DNA from: Rhizorhapis suberifaciens | Lineage (GTDB): Bacteria > Pseudomonadota > Alphaproteobacteria > Sphingomonadales > Sphingomonadaceae | Length of the DNA stretch: 64,000 bases | Assembly (NCBI RefSeq): GCF_014200045.1 | Contig: NZ_JACHOV010000002.1 | Span: 62,001-126,000 of the forward strand | Direction: 5' to 3' | Part shown: in pieces, positions 28,756-38,479 of the stretch | Numbering within the stretch: the first letter of the stretch is position 1 | How the letters are laid out: each line of letters begins with the position of its first letter | Notes under the pieces: generated by a model | The model's database searches: none | Seen by the model: only the letters and a program-made list of their open reading frames with translations | Told to the model about the DNA's origin: nothing | Position numbers and translations under genes: made by a program

Positions 28756-29604
28756 TCAGCTCCAGGCGGCGAGTGGGGGCAGGCTCATCAAAATGGAATC
28801 CACATTGCCTCCGGTTTTCAGCCCGAAGGTCGTGCCCCGGTCATAGATCAGGTTGAACTCGGCATAGCGGCCACGCCATTCCAGCTGCTTCTGCCGTTCC
28901 TCGCTGGTCCAGCTCATATGCATGCGCCGCCGCACAATTGCTGGAAAAATTGCCAAAAACGCCTCGCCTACATCGCGAGTGAAGGCGAAATTGGTGTCGA
29001 AGTCACCTTCCAGATGGTCGTAGAAAATCCCTCCGACGCCCCGGTGGACGCCGCGATGGGGAACGAAGAAATAATCGTCAGCCCATTTCTTGAACCTGGG
29101 ATAATGGCTGCCGTCATGCGCGTCGCATGCTTGGCGGAACGCATCATGAAAGTCAGCCGTGTCGTTATCATAGGGAATCGGGGGGTTGAGGTCCGACCCT
29201 CCGCCGAACCAGCGTTTCGTGGTCACCAGGAAGCGGGTATTCATATGCACGGCCGGAGCATGCGGGTTCGCCATATGTGCCACCAGGCTGATGCCAGTGG
29301 CAAAAAAAGCCGGATTTTCATCAGCGCCGTGGATGCTTTTGGCAAATTCAGGAGAAAAGGCGCCGCTGACGGTCGATACATTGACGCCGACCTTCTCGAA
29401 CACCTGACCCTTCATGATCCCGCGCACGCCACCGCCGCCTTCGCCTGGGGCAAGACCCTCCGCCTCGCGGTGCCATGACGTATAGTCAAAGCTTGCCTCA
29501 CTACCGGCTTCCCTTTCGATTGCCTCGAATTCGGCGCAGATCCGATCCCGCAGGCTTTCGAACCAGCTTCGCGCCGCTTGCTGTTCTGCATCCAGTTCGA
29601 TCAT
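28756..29604 (-). CDS. hemF: Oxygen-dependent coproporphyrinogen III oxidase
   Basis: A 282-residue aerobic heme-synthesis enzyme that converts coproporphyrinogen III to protoporphyrinogen IX using oxygen. Signatures are EGGGGVRGIMKGQVFEKVGV, HMNTRFLVTTKRWFGGGSDL (the conserved H-x-N-x-R region), FFVPHRGVHRGVGGIFYDHL and LEWRGRYAEFNLIYDRGTTF. The start overlaps the trmL stop by four bases (ATGA), so translation is coupled. An oxygen-requiring enzyme fits the aerobic bc1 chain encoded next to it. Confidence 0.97.
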   Translation of the reverse strand: MIELDAEQQAARSWFESLRDRICAEFEAIEREAGSEASFDYTSWHREAEGLAPGEGGGGVRGIMKGQVFEKVGVNVSTVSGAFSPEFAKSIHGADENPAFFATGISLVAHMANPHAPAVHMNTRFLVTTKRWFGGGSDLNPPIPYDNDTADFHDAFRQACDAHDGSHYPRFKKWADDYFFVPHRGVHRGVGGIFYDHLEGDFDTNFAFTRDVGEAFLAIFPAIVRRRMHMSWTSEERQKQLEWRGRYAEFNLIYDRGTTFGLKTGGNVDSILMSLPPLAAWS

Positions 29605-30059
29605 GGCGGATAAAGCCCTTTCTGTCGTAACGCCTCGCCCAGCGCGATGCCTGCTGCTACGGCAATATTCAAGGACCGAAGTCCGATTTGCATCGGTATC
29701 CTGATCCGCAATCCCGCATATTGATGCACATCATCTGGAACTCCCGCACTTTCAGATCCCAGCAACAGGACATCGCCGACTTGGAATTCGGCATCAGGCA
29801 AGCGGACGTCACCTTTGCTGGTCAATAGCACGATGCGATGACCTCCTTCTTGCATTGCCTGGGCAAAGGCCTCGAAATTGGGCCGGCGTACGATTTGCGC
29901 CGCCTTCGCATAGTCCATGGCGGCCCGTTTCAACTGCCGGTCGGAAAAGGGAAAGCCACATGGCTCTATTATATCTACCGGTACGCCGAAGCAGGCGGCA
30001 AGCCGGATGATGGTACCGGTATTGCCCGCAATGTCGGGCTGATAAAGGGCGACGCGCAT
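29601..30059 (-). CDS. trmL: tRNA (cytidine(34)-2'-O)-methyltransferase
   Basis: A 152-residue SPOUT-family enzyme that methylates the ribose of the wobble cytidine or uridine of leucine tRNAs. Family marks: ALYQPDIAGNTGTIIRLAAC, VDIIEPCGFPFSDRQLKRAAMDY, LLGSESAGVPDDVHQ and the knot loop IPMQIGLRSLNIAVAAGIAL. It is the first gene of the leftward unit and is translationally coupled to hemF. A 190-base divergent region separates it from petA, and the two promoters must lie there. Confidence 0.94.
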   Translation of the reverse strand: MRVALYQPDIAGNTGTIIRLAACFGVPVDIIEPCGFPFSDRQLKRAAMDYAKAAQIVRRPNFEAFAQAMQEGGHRIVLLTSKGDVRLPDAEFQVGDVLLLGSESAGVPDDVHQYAGLRIRIPMQIGLRSLNIAVAAGIALGEALRQKGLYPP

Positions 30060-30250
30060 GGTCCCCCCATAATTGCTGCCGCCCGATTTGTCACAGCCCA
30101 GTCAAATTGATGTTGGCAAAAGGGCCAATACGAGGCTATCAGGCGCGCGAACCGCCGGGGGACTTTGGCGGACAGTGCGCCTGCGTGACTGACTTTCGCC
30201 AGGAATTCAGCGTACTTCAAAGATCTGGGTTAAGGGACAAGGGCAGTTGA

Positions 30251-30814
30251 ATGACAACGCTTGATCATGGTGAATCGGTGGAAATCCCCGAAAGCGGGGT
30301 CCGCCGCCGCGACTTCATTAATATTGCGGCAGTCAGTTTCGCCGGCGTCGGCGCGGTCGCCGTCATTCCGCCGCTGGTGAATCAAATGAATCCGAGTGCT
30401 GACGTGCTCGCGCTTGCATCGACTGAGGTGGACATTTCCGCCATTCAGCCCGGTCAGGCGATCAAGACCACCTTTCGCAGTCAGCCGCTTTTCGTTCGGC
30501 ACCTGACGCCAAAGGAAATCGCGGAAGCGGATGCCGTAGCGGTCAGCGACCTGCGCGATCCCCAGACATTGGAAGAACGCACCGTTGAGGGCAAGAAGCA
30601 GTGGCTGATCACCATGGGCGTCTGCACGCACCTCGGCTGTGTGCCGCTGGGCGCGGGCGAGGGTGAGAATCGGGGTGAGTTTGGCGGCTATTTCTGCCCA
30701 TGTCACGGTTCGCACTACGACACTGCGGCCCGTGTCCGCAAAGGCCCGGCACCCAAGAATCTGGAAGTGCCCGAATATAAGTTCACGTCCGACACTGTCG
30801 TGACGGTAGGCTGA
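30251..30814 (+). CDS. petA: Ubiquinol-cytochrome c reductase, Rieske iron-sulfur subunit
   Basis: A 187-residue inner-membrane protein that carries the Rieske 2Fe-2S cluster of the bc1 complex. A twin-arginine-type N-terminus (GVRRRDFINIAAVSFAGVGA) leads into the membrane anchor. The cluster ligands are in CTHLGCVPLG (Cys, His, Cys) and FCPCHGSHYD (Cys, His). The stop is 11 bases from petB. It opens the petABC operon, which ends at a strong terminator. Confidence 0.97.
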   Translation: MTTLDHGESVEIPESGVRRRDFINIAAVSFAGVGAVAVIPPLVNQMNPSADVLALASTEVDISAIQPGQAIKTTFRSQPLFVRHLTPKEIAEADAVAVSDLRDPQTLEERTVEGKKQWLITMGVCTHLGCVPLGAGEGENRGEFGGYFCPCHGSHYDTAARVRKGPAPKNLEVPEYKFTSDTVVTVG

Positions 30815-30825
30815 GGTAACAGATC

Positions 30826-32121
30826 ATGAGTTTTCCCTGGGCTGAGCATTACACCCCCAAGAATCCACTCATGCAGTGGATCGATTCCCGCCTGCCATTG
30901 CCGCGCATGGTCTATAATGCCGTGGGCAAGGGCTATCCGGTTCCCCGGAACCTGAACTATTGGTGGAACTTCGGCGTATTGTCGGGTTTCTTCCTTGGCC
31001 TGCAGATTGTCACCGGCATCATTCTTGCCATGCATTATGCGGCCAATGCGGGGGTCGCCTTCGACAGCGTCGAACACATCATGCGTGACGTGAATTCGGG
31101 CTGGATGTTGCGTTACGCTCACGCCAATGGGGCAAGCTTTTTCTTCATTGTTGTCTATATCCACCTCTTCCGTGGCCTGTTCTTCGGATCATATAAGGCG
31201 CCACGAGAGATGGTTTGGCTGCTTGGCCTTGTGATCTTCCTCCTGATGATGGCGACAGCCTTCATGGGCTATGTCCTTCCCTGGGGCCAGATGAGCTTCT
31301 GGGGCGCCAAGGTCATTACCGGCCTGTTCGGCGCCATCCCGTTCGTTGGCGAACCGATTCAGACATGGCTGCTCGGCGGCTTTGCCCCCGGCAACGCTTC
31401 GCTCAATCGCTTCTTCTCGCTCCACTATCTGCTGCCATTTGTTATCGCCGCAGTTGTCATTCTGCACATCTGGGCGCTGCACATTCCCGGTTCCAGCAAC
31501 CCTACCGGCGTGGACGTGAAAGGGCCGCAGGATACGGTTCCTTTCCACCCTTATTATACGGCGAAGGATGGCTTCGGGCTGGGCGTGGCGCTGATCGGTT
31601 TTGCGATCCTGCTGTTCTTCGCGCCGAATTTCCTGGGTCACCCGGACAACTATATTCCGGCCAACCCGCTTTCGACGCCGGCGCACATCGTTCCGGAATG
31701 GTATTTCTGGCCTTTCTACGCCATCCTGCGTGCGTTCACTTTCGACTTCTTCTTCATTCCTGCAAAGCTGCTCGGCGTGCTGGCGATGTTCGCATCGATC
31801 CTGCTGCTGTTCTTCCTGCCCTGGCTTGACCGCTCGCCGGTCCGTTCGGGCCGCTATCGCCCGCTGTTCAAGCAGTTTTTCTATCTGCTGCTCGTGGACG
31901 TGGCGATCCTTGGTTATTGCGGCGGCGCCCCTGCAGCGGAACCGTTCGTAATGATCAGTCAGTTGGCCTCGGCTTATTATTTTGCACACTTCCTGATCAT
32001 CCTGCCTGTCATCTCCGCCATCGAACGGCCGCTGCCGCTGCCTGGTTCGATCACTGAGGCAGTGCTTGGGAAAGACCAGACGGTCGTGGGTGGCAAAGCC
32101 GCCACGGTTCCGGCTGAATAA
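30826..32121 (+). CDS. petB: Ubiquinol-cytochrome c reductase, cytochrome b subunit
   Basis: A 431-residue membrane subunit holding hemes bL and bH and the two quinone sites of the bc1 complex. Signatures include [40 protein letters not shown] (heme histidines), [20 protein letters not shown] (Qo site), [20 protein letters not shown] and the PEWY motif in [18 protein letters not shown]. About eight membrane helices are visible. It lies between petA and petC with short gaps. Confidence 0.98.
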   Translation: MSFPWAEHYTPKNPLMQWIDSRLPLPRMVYNAVGKGYPVPRNLNYWWNFGVLSGFFLGLQIVTGIILAMHYAANAGVAFDSVEHIMRDVNSGWMLRYAHANGASFFFIVVYIHLFRGLFFGSYKAPREMVWLLGLVIFLLMMATAFMGYVLPWGQMSFWGAKVITGLFGAIPFVGEPIQTWLLGGFAPGNASLNRFFSLHYLLPFVIAAVVILHIWALHIPGSSNPTGVDVKGPQDTVPFHPYYTAKDGFGLGVALIGFAILLFFAPNFLGHPDNYIPANPLSTPAHIVPEWYFWPFYAILRAFTFDFFFIPAKLLGVLAMFASILLLFFLPWLDRSPVRSGRYRPLFKQFFYLLLVDVAILGYCGGAPAAEPFVMISQLASAYYFAHFLIILPVISAIERPLPLPGSITEAVLGKDQTVVGGKAATVPAE

Positions 32122-32135
32122 GGGGAATAGAAAAC

Positions 32136-32978
32136 ATGGTTCGCGTACTCGCTGCCCTTGTCGGCATCTTCTTTTCGGGCATGCTGCTCTATTCCTTCGT
32201 CTTCGGCGCGGTAAACTATGTCAGCGAACCGCCCGCTCCGACGGCCGAGCATGAATTCCATCTTTCTCCCAAGGAAGTGGCGTTCGCTTCGGATGGGCCC
32301 TTCGGCCATTATGACCGCCAACAACTGCAGCGCGGCTTTCAGGTCTATAAGGAAGTATGTTCCGCCTGCCATTCGCTGCGTCTGGTGGCCTTCCGTGACC
32401 TCGAAGCGCTTGGCTATAATGAAGCTGAGGTGAAGGCGATTGCCGCTAACTGGTCGGCTGAAACGCCGTCAGTCAATGAGGAAACCGGTGAGCCTGCGAC
32501 CCGCAAACCCGTTCCTGCCGATTATTTCCCCCAGCCGTTCGCCAATGACGTTGCTGCTCGTGCGGCCAATAATAACGCCGTTCCGCCTGATCTTTCCTTG
32601 ATGACGAAGGCGCGGCACCACGGCAATGCCTATATCTACTCGTTGCTGACCGGTTATCAGCAACAGCCTGCCGAACTTCTGAAGAAGTTCCCCGATGTGA
32701 AGACGCCGCAGGGGCTGCACTACAACCCTTATTTCGCGAACCTGAACCTTGCGATGGCTCCGCCGCTGACAGGCGATGGCCAGGTCACATATGCCGATGG
32801 AACCAAAGCGACCGTGAGCCAGATGGCGAAGGACGTTGCGGCGTTCCTTACCTGGACTGCCGAGCCGAAGCTGGAGAATCGGCATCGTGCAGGTGTCGCT
32901 GTGATCTTCTTCCTGATCGCCGCGACGATCCTGGCCTATATGTCCTATCGGAACATCTGGGCTGACAAGAAGCACTGA
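32136..32978 (+). CDS. petC: Ubiquinol-cytochrome c reductase, cytochrome c1
   Basis: A 280-residue heme c subunit of the bc1 complex. The N-terminal signal (RVLAALVGIFFSGMLLYSFV) directs the heme domain to the periplasm; heme binds at CSACHSLRLVAF (CxxCH), and the axial Met is probably in LNLAMAPPLTGDGQV. A C-terminal helix (AGVAVIFFLIAATILAYMSY) anchors it to the membrane. It completes the petABC set, and the operon ends at the hairpin 23 bases beyond the stop. Confidence 0.97.
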   Translation: MVRVLAALVGIFFSGMLLYSFVFGAVNYVSEPPAPTAEHEFHLSPKEVAFASDGPFGHYDRQQLQRGFQVYKEVCSACHSLRLVAFRDLEALGYNEAEVKAIAANWSAETPSVNEETGEPATRKPVPADYFPQPFANDVAARAANNNAVPPDLSLMTKARHHGNAYIYSLLTGYQQQPAELLKKFPDVKTPQGLHYNPYFANLNLAMAPPLTGDGQVTYADGTKATVSQMAKDVAAFLTWTAEPKLENRHRAGVAVIFFLIAATILAYMSYRNIWADKKH

Positions 32979-33001
32979 GTGAAATGAAGCATTGAGAAAG
33001 C

Positions 33002-33030
33002 AAAGCCGGCGGGAAACCGCCGGCTTTCTT
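33002..33030 (+). terminator. Rho-independent terminator of petABC
   Basis: A perfect 11-base-pair stem (AAAGCCGGCGG with CCGCCGGCTTT) around a GAAA tetraloop, followed by CTTGTTTC. It sits between petC and the convergent regulator gene, and being nearly symmetrical (A-rich then T-rich flanks) could stop transcription from both sides. Confidence 0.9.
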
Positions 33031-33080
33031 GTTTCGAATTCCAACAATGCTGGCCGCCGGGTGGCGTCACAGGCGCGACG

Positions 33081-33788
33081 TCAGGGACGTCTCGTCTCCT
33101 CTCCGCACCGTTCCAGCCGATAGCCATAGCCGAATATGGTAACGATCCTGAAGCCGTTTTCCGGCCCCAGGCGCAGCTTTGAACGTATCCGCGAAACATG
33201 CATGTCCAACGTTCGCGACGGCAGACCCGCGATCTTATTCCAGATTATCTGCGACAAATAAGGCCTCGATAATGCCCGCTCCGCATTCCGAAAGAATAGC
33301 ATCGCCAACGCGAACTCCTTCGCAGTCAACACCACCTTCTGATCATTCATTTCAACGCAGGATTGTTTGGGATCAAAATAATAGGGGCCGAAGCGTTGGG
33401 GAGCATTGGCTGGCAAGTCCTTGCCGCCGGACCGTCGCAACAGCGCCGCTATACGGGCGTGCAGAATCTCCGAATCCACCGGCAGCACGACATAGTCGTC
33501 CGCTCCGCCATGCAGCGCAGCGGCAGCATCCTCGTTATTGCCGCTGTCATTGACCATGAGGATCAGCGGGGCGGTTGGAATGTTGCTGGTTGTACTCCGC
33601 AGAACCTCCAGCCCAGTGCGATCGGAAAGCCGCCAGCCCAAAATCAGCAGGTCGAAAACGTCCCTCTGCAACTGCGTGATGAGCTGTCCGCCGGAGGTGA
33701 AGACGATAGCATTATGCCCCATCTCCTCCACGAACTGCTTTAACCTGCCAGCAGTCTGCAGGTCTTGGTCTGCAATTGCTACGCGCAT
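33081..33788 (-). CDS. OmpR-family regulator with receiver lacking phosphoacceptor Asp
   Basis: A 235-residue transcription factor with an N-terminal receiver-like domain and a C-terminal winged-helix domain (LTAKEFALAMLFFRNAERAL, SRTLDMHVSRIRSKLRL, FRIVTIFGYGYRLERC). The expected phosphoacceptor aspartate is Gly51 (FDLLILGWRLSDRTG). The conserved Lys before Pro is Leu (DDYVVLPVDSE), and the Thr/Ser switch position (LILMVNDSG) is Asn. It is therefore an atypical, probably phosphorylation-independent regulator. No histidine kinase gene is adjacent. It is convergent with petABC; targets are unknown. Confidence 0.9.
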   Translation of the reverse strand: MRVAIADQDLQTAGRLKQFVEEMGHNAIVFTSGGQLITQLQRDVFDLLILGWRLSDRTGLEVLRSTTSNIPTAPLILMVNDSGNNEDAAAALHGGADDYVVLPVDSEILHARIAALLRRSGGKDLPANAPQRFGPYYFDPKQSCVEMNDQKVVLTAKEFALAMLFFRNAERALSRPYLSQIIWNKIAGLPSRTLDMHVSRIRSKLRLGPENGFRIVTIFGYGYRLERCGEETRRP

Positions 33789-33906
33789 TGCACCTTCTAT
33801 CGAGCATGGTTCCCAGGCCGGACCGATCCTCGGTTTAGCGGACCCAAGCTACTCGTACTGTTACGGAATTGACAGATATATATCCAGAACCGAGCTCCGG
33901 TCAGAA

Positions 33907-35529
33907 TCAGCGGCAGCTGTCGCCCTCTCCCGCGATCAGATCAAGGCACCGGCCGTCGATCTCCTCCGATGGAACGGCCAAACCGATCTGTGTCGCCAAG
34001 GTAGGCATGATATCGGCCGTCTCCACAGCTAGCGGCTGCTCGAAGGGGCGGATGCCTTTGCGCCAGAACAGGATCGGGACGCGCCGATCATAGTCCCAGG
34101 GGCTGCCATGAGTGGCGACGCTGGTTTTGGGAATAGCGATGGGGGTCACCCATGGTTTTAGCATAACGACAAGATCCCCCGATCGCTGCGCATCAAAGGA
34201 CGCGCGGGCCCTTTCCAAGAGGGGCCAGCTGTCGGGCGGGCCTTTCGGCATCGGGGCAGCGGCCAGCTCATCCCGGCTGAAAACCGCCACCACTTGCGGA
34301 TGCGCTTTCAGCATGGTGGCAGCTTCGTTCGCGACGACTCGTCGCTCCGTCTCAGAGATCAACCGGCTGACATAATAGTCGCCATTGGGTCCATCGGCAT
34401 AAAGCAACTGATCTTCCAACCCCAATCTGGTTCCAATAGCCTTGCCAATGGTTTCGGCGTTAAGAGCAACATCTACCCGCTTGGCACTCGGCGCCCCATT
34501 CGTGACGCTACGTTCCGGTAAGTCATGGCCGCCATGGTCGGCAGTCAGAACAACCAGATAGTCAATGCCGGCACTGTCCAAGCTATCGAAGAACTCGCCG
34601 AGATTTCGGTCGAGGGTCATGAGTTGCCCGCACATTTCCGTGCCTTGTGTGCCATAGGCATGGCCGACATAGTCGGTCGCGGAAGCGCCGATGATTAGCA
34701 AGTCGGTCTGCGTTCCTTCGCCAAGCTTCAGCGCATCGCGAAATCCCGCCGCAAGAGCCAGTGTAGATGAATCAAGCTCGGGTGATGCGCGGAAGCTCTT
34801 CGCATCGCCTGCGGCTCGGGCGAATCGGCCAGTTCCGACGGTGCGGCTTCCTGCCTGAACCGCGTAGTTCCGTTCCCCGCATGGCTGGGGTAGATCGATT
34901 GGCGGTTGCGGCGTCGCGAGGCGAGCAGTCGCCGCTGCGTTTGCCTTTTCAGCGACGGCGTTGGATGCCCGGCCTCCGAGTGTGACGAACTTTTGACCGC
35001 CCCACCACCAAATCTGATCGGCTTGGCCGCCTGCCATCATCAATGCCGATCGGTCCTTGCCAGCAACCGCAACTATCCGAGTGCGCCGGTCCGCCTTCTT
35101 CATGCGATCCCCCAGCGTGGCTACTCGCAGATGAACGGGTGATGCGATGTAATTGGTGCTATCGGTGCCCGGCCGATTTTCGTCTTCGGCGCAATAAATC
35201 AGCTTGTCGGACCGTTTGGTGGACAAGTCGTACCAGCTATTCGCGATGATTCCGGTACGCATAGGACGGGCTCCCGTCAGGATCGTGGAATGGCCGGGGC
35301 ATGTTTCGGTCGCCGCATGGCCCTGATATCCTGATGGGAAAACCACTCCTTGGCTCAGCAGTCGTTTGAAGCCGCCGCGGAAGTGTTGACGATATTCAGT
35401 AAACACATCAGCGGAAAATTGATCGACGGAAATCGCCACGACGAGCTTTGGATGGGAACCATCGGCGGCCATCACGGGAAAGGACGTCATGAGCAGGAAT
35501 AAGAGGGCGAGGCTCCGAACGATCTGCAC
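33907..35529 (-). CDS. PafA-like alkaline phosphatase family protein
   Basis: A 540-residue periplasmic phosphohydrolase. I chose a GTG at 35529 because AAGGAG precedes it and a signal peptide follows directly (IVRSLALLFLLMTSFPVMAA); longer frames would overlap the dsbD promoter region. The mature enzyme has the metal site VVAISVDQFSADV, the nucleophilic Thr in HAATETCPGHSTILTGARP and the metal ligands TADHGGHDLPER and ATHGSPWDYDRRVPILFW. This is the pattern of PafA-type phosphatases, which act on phosphate monoesters. It is divergent from dsbD. Confidence 0.9.
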   Translation of the reverse strand: MQIVRSLALLFLLMTSFPVMAADGSHPKLVVAISVDQFSADVFTEYRQHFRGGFKRLLSQGVVFPSGYQGHAATETCPGHSTILTGARPMRTGIIANSWYDLSTKRSDKLIYCAEDENRPGTDSTNYIASPVHLRVATLGDRMKKADRRTRIVAVAGKDRSALMMAGGQADQIWWWGGQKFVTLGGRASNAVAEKANAAATARLATPQPPIDLPQPCGERNYAVQAGSRTVGTGRFARAAGDAKSFRASPELDSSTLALAAGFRDALKLGEGTQTDLLIIGASATDYVGHAYGTQGTEMCGQLMTLDRNLGEFFDSLDSAGIDYLVVLTADHGGHDLPERSVTNGAPSAKRVDVALNAETIGKAIGTRLGLEDQLLYADGPNGDYYVSRLISETERRVVANEAATMLKAHPQVVAVFSRDELAAAPMPKGPPDSWPLLERARASFDAQRSGDLVVMLKPWVTPIAIPKTSVATHGSPWDYDRRVPILFWRKGIRPFEQPLAVETADIMPTLATQIGLAVPSEEIDGRCLDLIAGEGDSCR

Positions 35530-35614
35530 GAATAACTCCTTGGCGAAGGTGGACCTTTTGCGGCTATAAGCAAGACCGGACAAGTCGGGACCAGCAGAGA
35601 TTATCCTGGGGCAC

Positions 35615-37675
35615 ATGCGGTTATTATATTTCTTCCTCATGACAGTCGCGCTGGCGCTGACGTCGTCCTTTGCCCATGCGCAGTTACCCACCAGAGACAC
35701 TAGCCCAAACATATCCGCGCGGTTGGTAGCGGAGAGCGACCAGCCGGCTCCAGGCAAGATCGTCACGCTCGCCTTCGTCATGACGCCCAAAGCCGGATGG
35801 CACGGTTATTGGGAGAATCCGGGGGACGCGGGCGTGGGTATGACTCTCAAATGGGATATTCCGCAGGGGGTGAAAACAGGGTCATTGCGCTATCCCGTGC
35901 CGGAGACACTCATTATCTCTGGCCTCATGAACTATGTCTATGAGGCCGATTATGCGCTGCTTGTGGATATTGCTATTCCTGATGATTGGAGGGCGGGCCA
36001 AGCCCTGCCGATCAAGGTTCACGGCGAATGGTTGTCCTGCACACGGCAGATTTGCGTGCCCGAGCGGAGAGATATGGCGCTGAACCTGATCGTAGGTGAC
36101 GGCCGTGTCGATTCAGACCGGCGAGGGATATTTGATGAATATCGCTCACGCCTGCCACGCCCGCTTGGTTCGCCAGCCCATTATGCCATCAAGGACGGAA
36201 TATTTCGGCTTGCCGTACCTTATCCGGCTGATGCCGCGGTTGATGAACCCTATTTCTTTCCGCTGACCGACGGTGCAATAACCTATTCCGCGCCGCAGAA
36301 GGTCACCCGCAATGGCGACATGCTTGTCTTGGAATCCAAGGCCGGGGGCGGCCCGCAGGAGAAAATCTCCGGCATATTAAAAACCGGAAAACATAAAGGT
36401 CTTCTACTCTCGGTTCTTCCGGGAAGCGTGCCCTCGACAGGGATCCCGTTGGCTGAAAGCAACGGCACAGCGCCAGGCGTTGGCGAAGCAGGAAGTGTCT
36501 TCCTGGCGTTGGGGGGAGCGCTGCTCGGCGGTCTCCTGCTCAACATCATGCCTTGCGTTTTTCCGATCTTGAGCCTCAAAGCCTTGAAATTGGCCAAGGC
36601 GGGCGGCGATGAGCGAATTGTCCGGCGCGATTCCCTGGCCTACGCGGCTGGAGCCGTCACAATCTGCCTGGCACTTGGCGGCGCGTTGATTGGCCTTAGG
36701 GCAAGCGGAGCGGCCGTGGGTTGGGCGTTCCAGCTTCAGGATCCCCGTATCATCCTGCTGCTGCTGCTGCTGGTGACAGCCATCGCGCTCAATTTGGCGG
36801 GCTTGTTCGAATTGCGAAATGTCGGGGCGGGCAGTCACCTTACCGCCCAAGGGGGCGCCGCCGGGTCTTTTTGGACCGGCGCGCTTGCCGCTTTTGTAGC
36901 GACGCCCTGCACTGGACCGTTCATGGGTGCCGCTTTGGGAGCGGCTCTGGTGCTTCCAGTTGCGGCTGCGCTCGCGATCTTTGCCGGACTGGGCGTCGGA
37001 CTTGCCCTGCCATTTCTGCTGATCGCCTTTATTCCGGCCCTTCGCGGCAGGCTGCCCAAGCCTGGTGCATGGATGGAAACTCTTCGGCGCATATTGTCGG
37101 TGCCGATGTTCGCCACTGGTTTGGCGCTGCTTTGGCTGCTGGGACGGCAGACAGGGACAGCAGGAATGACGGCTGGCATCGCCATGGCCGTGTTTGCCGG
37201 ATTATTGCTGTGGTGGCTCGGCGTTCGTCAGCGGAGGAATGCCCGACATGGACCGCTTTTCGCTACCGCCATTCTGTTGGTGCTTGGCATAAGTTTGGTC
37301 GCGCTGCCGGGACGTCAGGGCGTCACAGTTTCGGTTGCCGAGCAGTCGGCCGAACCCTTCAACGAAGCCAAGCTCGCAACCCTGCGCCGACAAGGGCCGG
37401 TGTTTCTTTATTTCACCGCGGACTGGTGCCTTACCTGCAAGGCTAACGAAGCCGCGGCCATCGACCGCCAAGAGGTCATCGACGCCTTCGCAAAGGCGGG
37501 GGTGAAGGTGATGGTCGGCGACTGGACCAATGGCGACGCTGATATCGGCCGTTTCCTGGAGAAACATGGCCGATCCGGGGTCCCGCTATATCTGTGGTAC
37601 GTGCCCGGTAAGGATGCGCAAGTGCTGCCCCAGATATTGACGCCTTCGCTGTTGGGCGGCCTCGCCCGTGGCTAA
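35615..37675 (+). CDS. dsbD: Thiol:disulfide interchange protein DsbD
   Basis: A 686-residue membrane protein that moves electrons from cytoplasmic thioredoxin to periplasmic thiol proteins. After a signal peptide (LLYFFLMTVALALTSSFAHA) is the periplasmic alpha domain with Cys142 and Cys147 (SCTRQICVPE). Eight membrane segments follow, with the redox cysteines in NIMPCVFPILSLKAL and VATPCTGPFMGAAL. The C-terminal thioredoxin domain has Cys605-Leu-Thr-Cys608 (DWCLTCKAN). The longer alpha region is nearer the ScsB form than E. coli DsbD. It could supply reductant to the ScsC-like protein at 4.2-5.9 kb. It overlaps tlyA by eight bases. Confidence 0.93.
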   Translation: MRLLYFFLMTVALALTSSFAHAQLPTRDTSPNISARLVAESDQPAPGKIVTLAFVMTPKAGWHGYWENPGDAGVGMTLKWDIPQGVKTGSLRYPVPETLIISGLMNYVYEADYALLVDIAIPDDWRAGQALPIKVHGEWLSCTRQICVPERRDMALNLIVGDGRVDSDRRGIFDEYRSRLPRPLGSPAHYAIKDGIFRLAVPYPADAAVDEPYFFPLTDGAITYSAPQKVTRNGDMLVLESKAGGGPQEKISGILKTGKHKGLLLSVLPGSVPSTGIPLAESNGTAPGVGEAGSVFLALGGALLGGLLLNIMPCVFPILSLKALKLAKAGGDERIVRRDSLAYAAGAVTICLALGGALIGLRASGAAVGWAFQLQDPRIILLLLLLVTAIALNLAGLFELRNVGAGSHLTAQGGAAGSFWTGALAAFVATPCTGPFMGAALGAALVLPVAAALAIFAGLGVGLALPFLLIAFIPALRGRLPKPGAWMETLRRILSVPMFATGLALLWLLGRQTGTAGMTAGIAMAVFAGLLLWWLGVRQRRNARHGPLFATAILLVLGISLVALPGRQGVTVSVAEQSAEPFNEAKLATLRRQGPVFLYFTADWCLTCKANEAAAIDRQEVIDAFAKAGVKVMVGDWTNGDADIGRFLEKHGRSGVPLYLWYVPGKDAQVLPQILTPSLLGGLARG

Positions 37676-38417
37676 ACAGCGCGCAGATCAGATGCTCGTC
37701 GACCGGGGGCTGGTGGAAAGCCGATCCCGGGCGCAGGCCGTGATATTGGCGGGCTTGGTCTATTCCGGTGATCGCAAAGTCGACAAGGCTGGACAGCAAT
37801 TGCCGGAGGAAGCGCCACTGGAATTGCGTGGACGCGATCACCCCTGGGTGTCGCGCGGCGGCATCAAACTGGCGCATGCGCTCGATCATCTGGGGTGGGA
37901 CGTGGCCGGAGCGGTGGCGATGGATGTCGGCAGTTCCACCGGGGGTTTTACCGATGTGCTGCTGACCAAAGGAGCCGCTCGGGTCTATGCCGTGGACAGC
38001 GGCACCAACCAATTGGCCTGGAAGCTGCGCCAGGATGCCAGGGTAATCGTACATGAACAGACCAGCGCCCGTATTCTGACCAGCGATCATATTCCGGAAC
38101 CCATCGACCTGATCGTCTGCGATGCGAGCTTCATCTCGTTGAGCAAGGTTCTGGAACGTCCGCTCAGTTTCGCAACATCACAGGCGCGTCTGATCGCGCT
38201 TATCAAACCGCAGTTCGAAGCCGGGCGCTCTGAAGTTGGGAAGGGCGGTGTCGTCCGCGATCCCGCTATTCACGCGCGCGTATGCGCCGAAATACGCGAA
38301 TGGCTGACGAAGATGGGCTGGAGCGTGGTCGATATTGTAGAAAGTCCGATCACCGGCCCCGAAGGCAATATCGAGTTCCTGATCGCTGCCACGGGACCCC
38401 AATGCCTGGCAGGATGA
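37668..38417 (+). CDS. tlyA: TlyA family rRNA (cytidine-2'-O)-methyltransferase
   Basis: A 249-residue RNA methyltransferase of the TlyA type, which in mycobacteria methylates 16S and 23S rRNA and affects capreomycin sensitivity. An N-terminal S4 RNA-binding domain (RADQMLVDRGLVESRSRAQA) is followed by an FtsJ-like domain with SAM motif AMDVGSSTGGFTDVLL and KxDxK-type residues (LIALIKPQFEAGRSEVGKGG). Translation starts at a GTG inside the dsbD 3' end (eight-base overlap). Whether it acts on both rRNAs here is unknown. Confidence 0.92.
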   Translation: MAKQRADQMLVDRGLVESRSRAQAVILAGLVYSGDRKVDKAGQQLPEEAPLELRGRDHPWVSRGGIKLAHALDHLGWDVAGAVAMDVGSSTGGFTDVLLTKGAARVYAVDSGTNQLAWKLRQDARVIVHEQTSARILTSDHIPEPIDLIVCDASFISLSKVLERPLSFATSQARLIALIKPQFEAGRSEVGKGGVVRDPAIHARVCAEIREWLTKMGWSVVDIVESPITGPEGNIEFLIAATGPQCLAG

Positions 38418-38479
38418 TTCTTGCTGCCGACGGTAATCGTCATTTAAGTAGTGCGATTAATCTGCATCACTACCCGTCC

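Noticed and set aside
35530-35790. N-terminal extension of the phosphatase frame
   Set aside because: It would overlap the divergent dsbD gene and bury the signal peptide; the GTG at 35529 with AAGGAG explains the gene.
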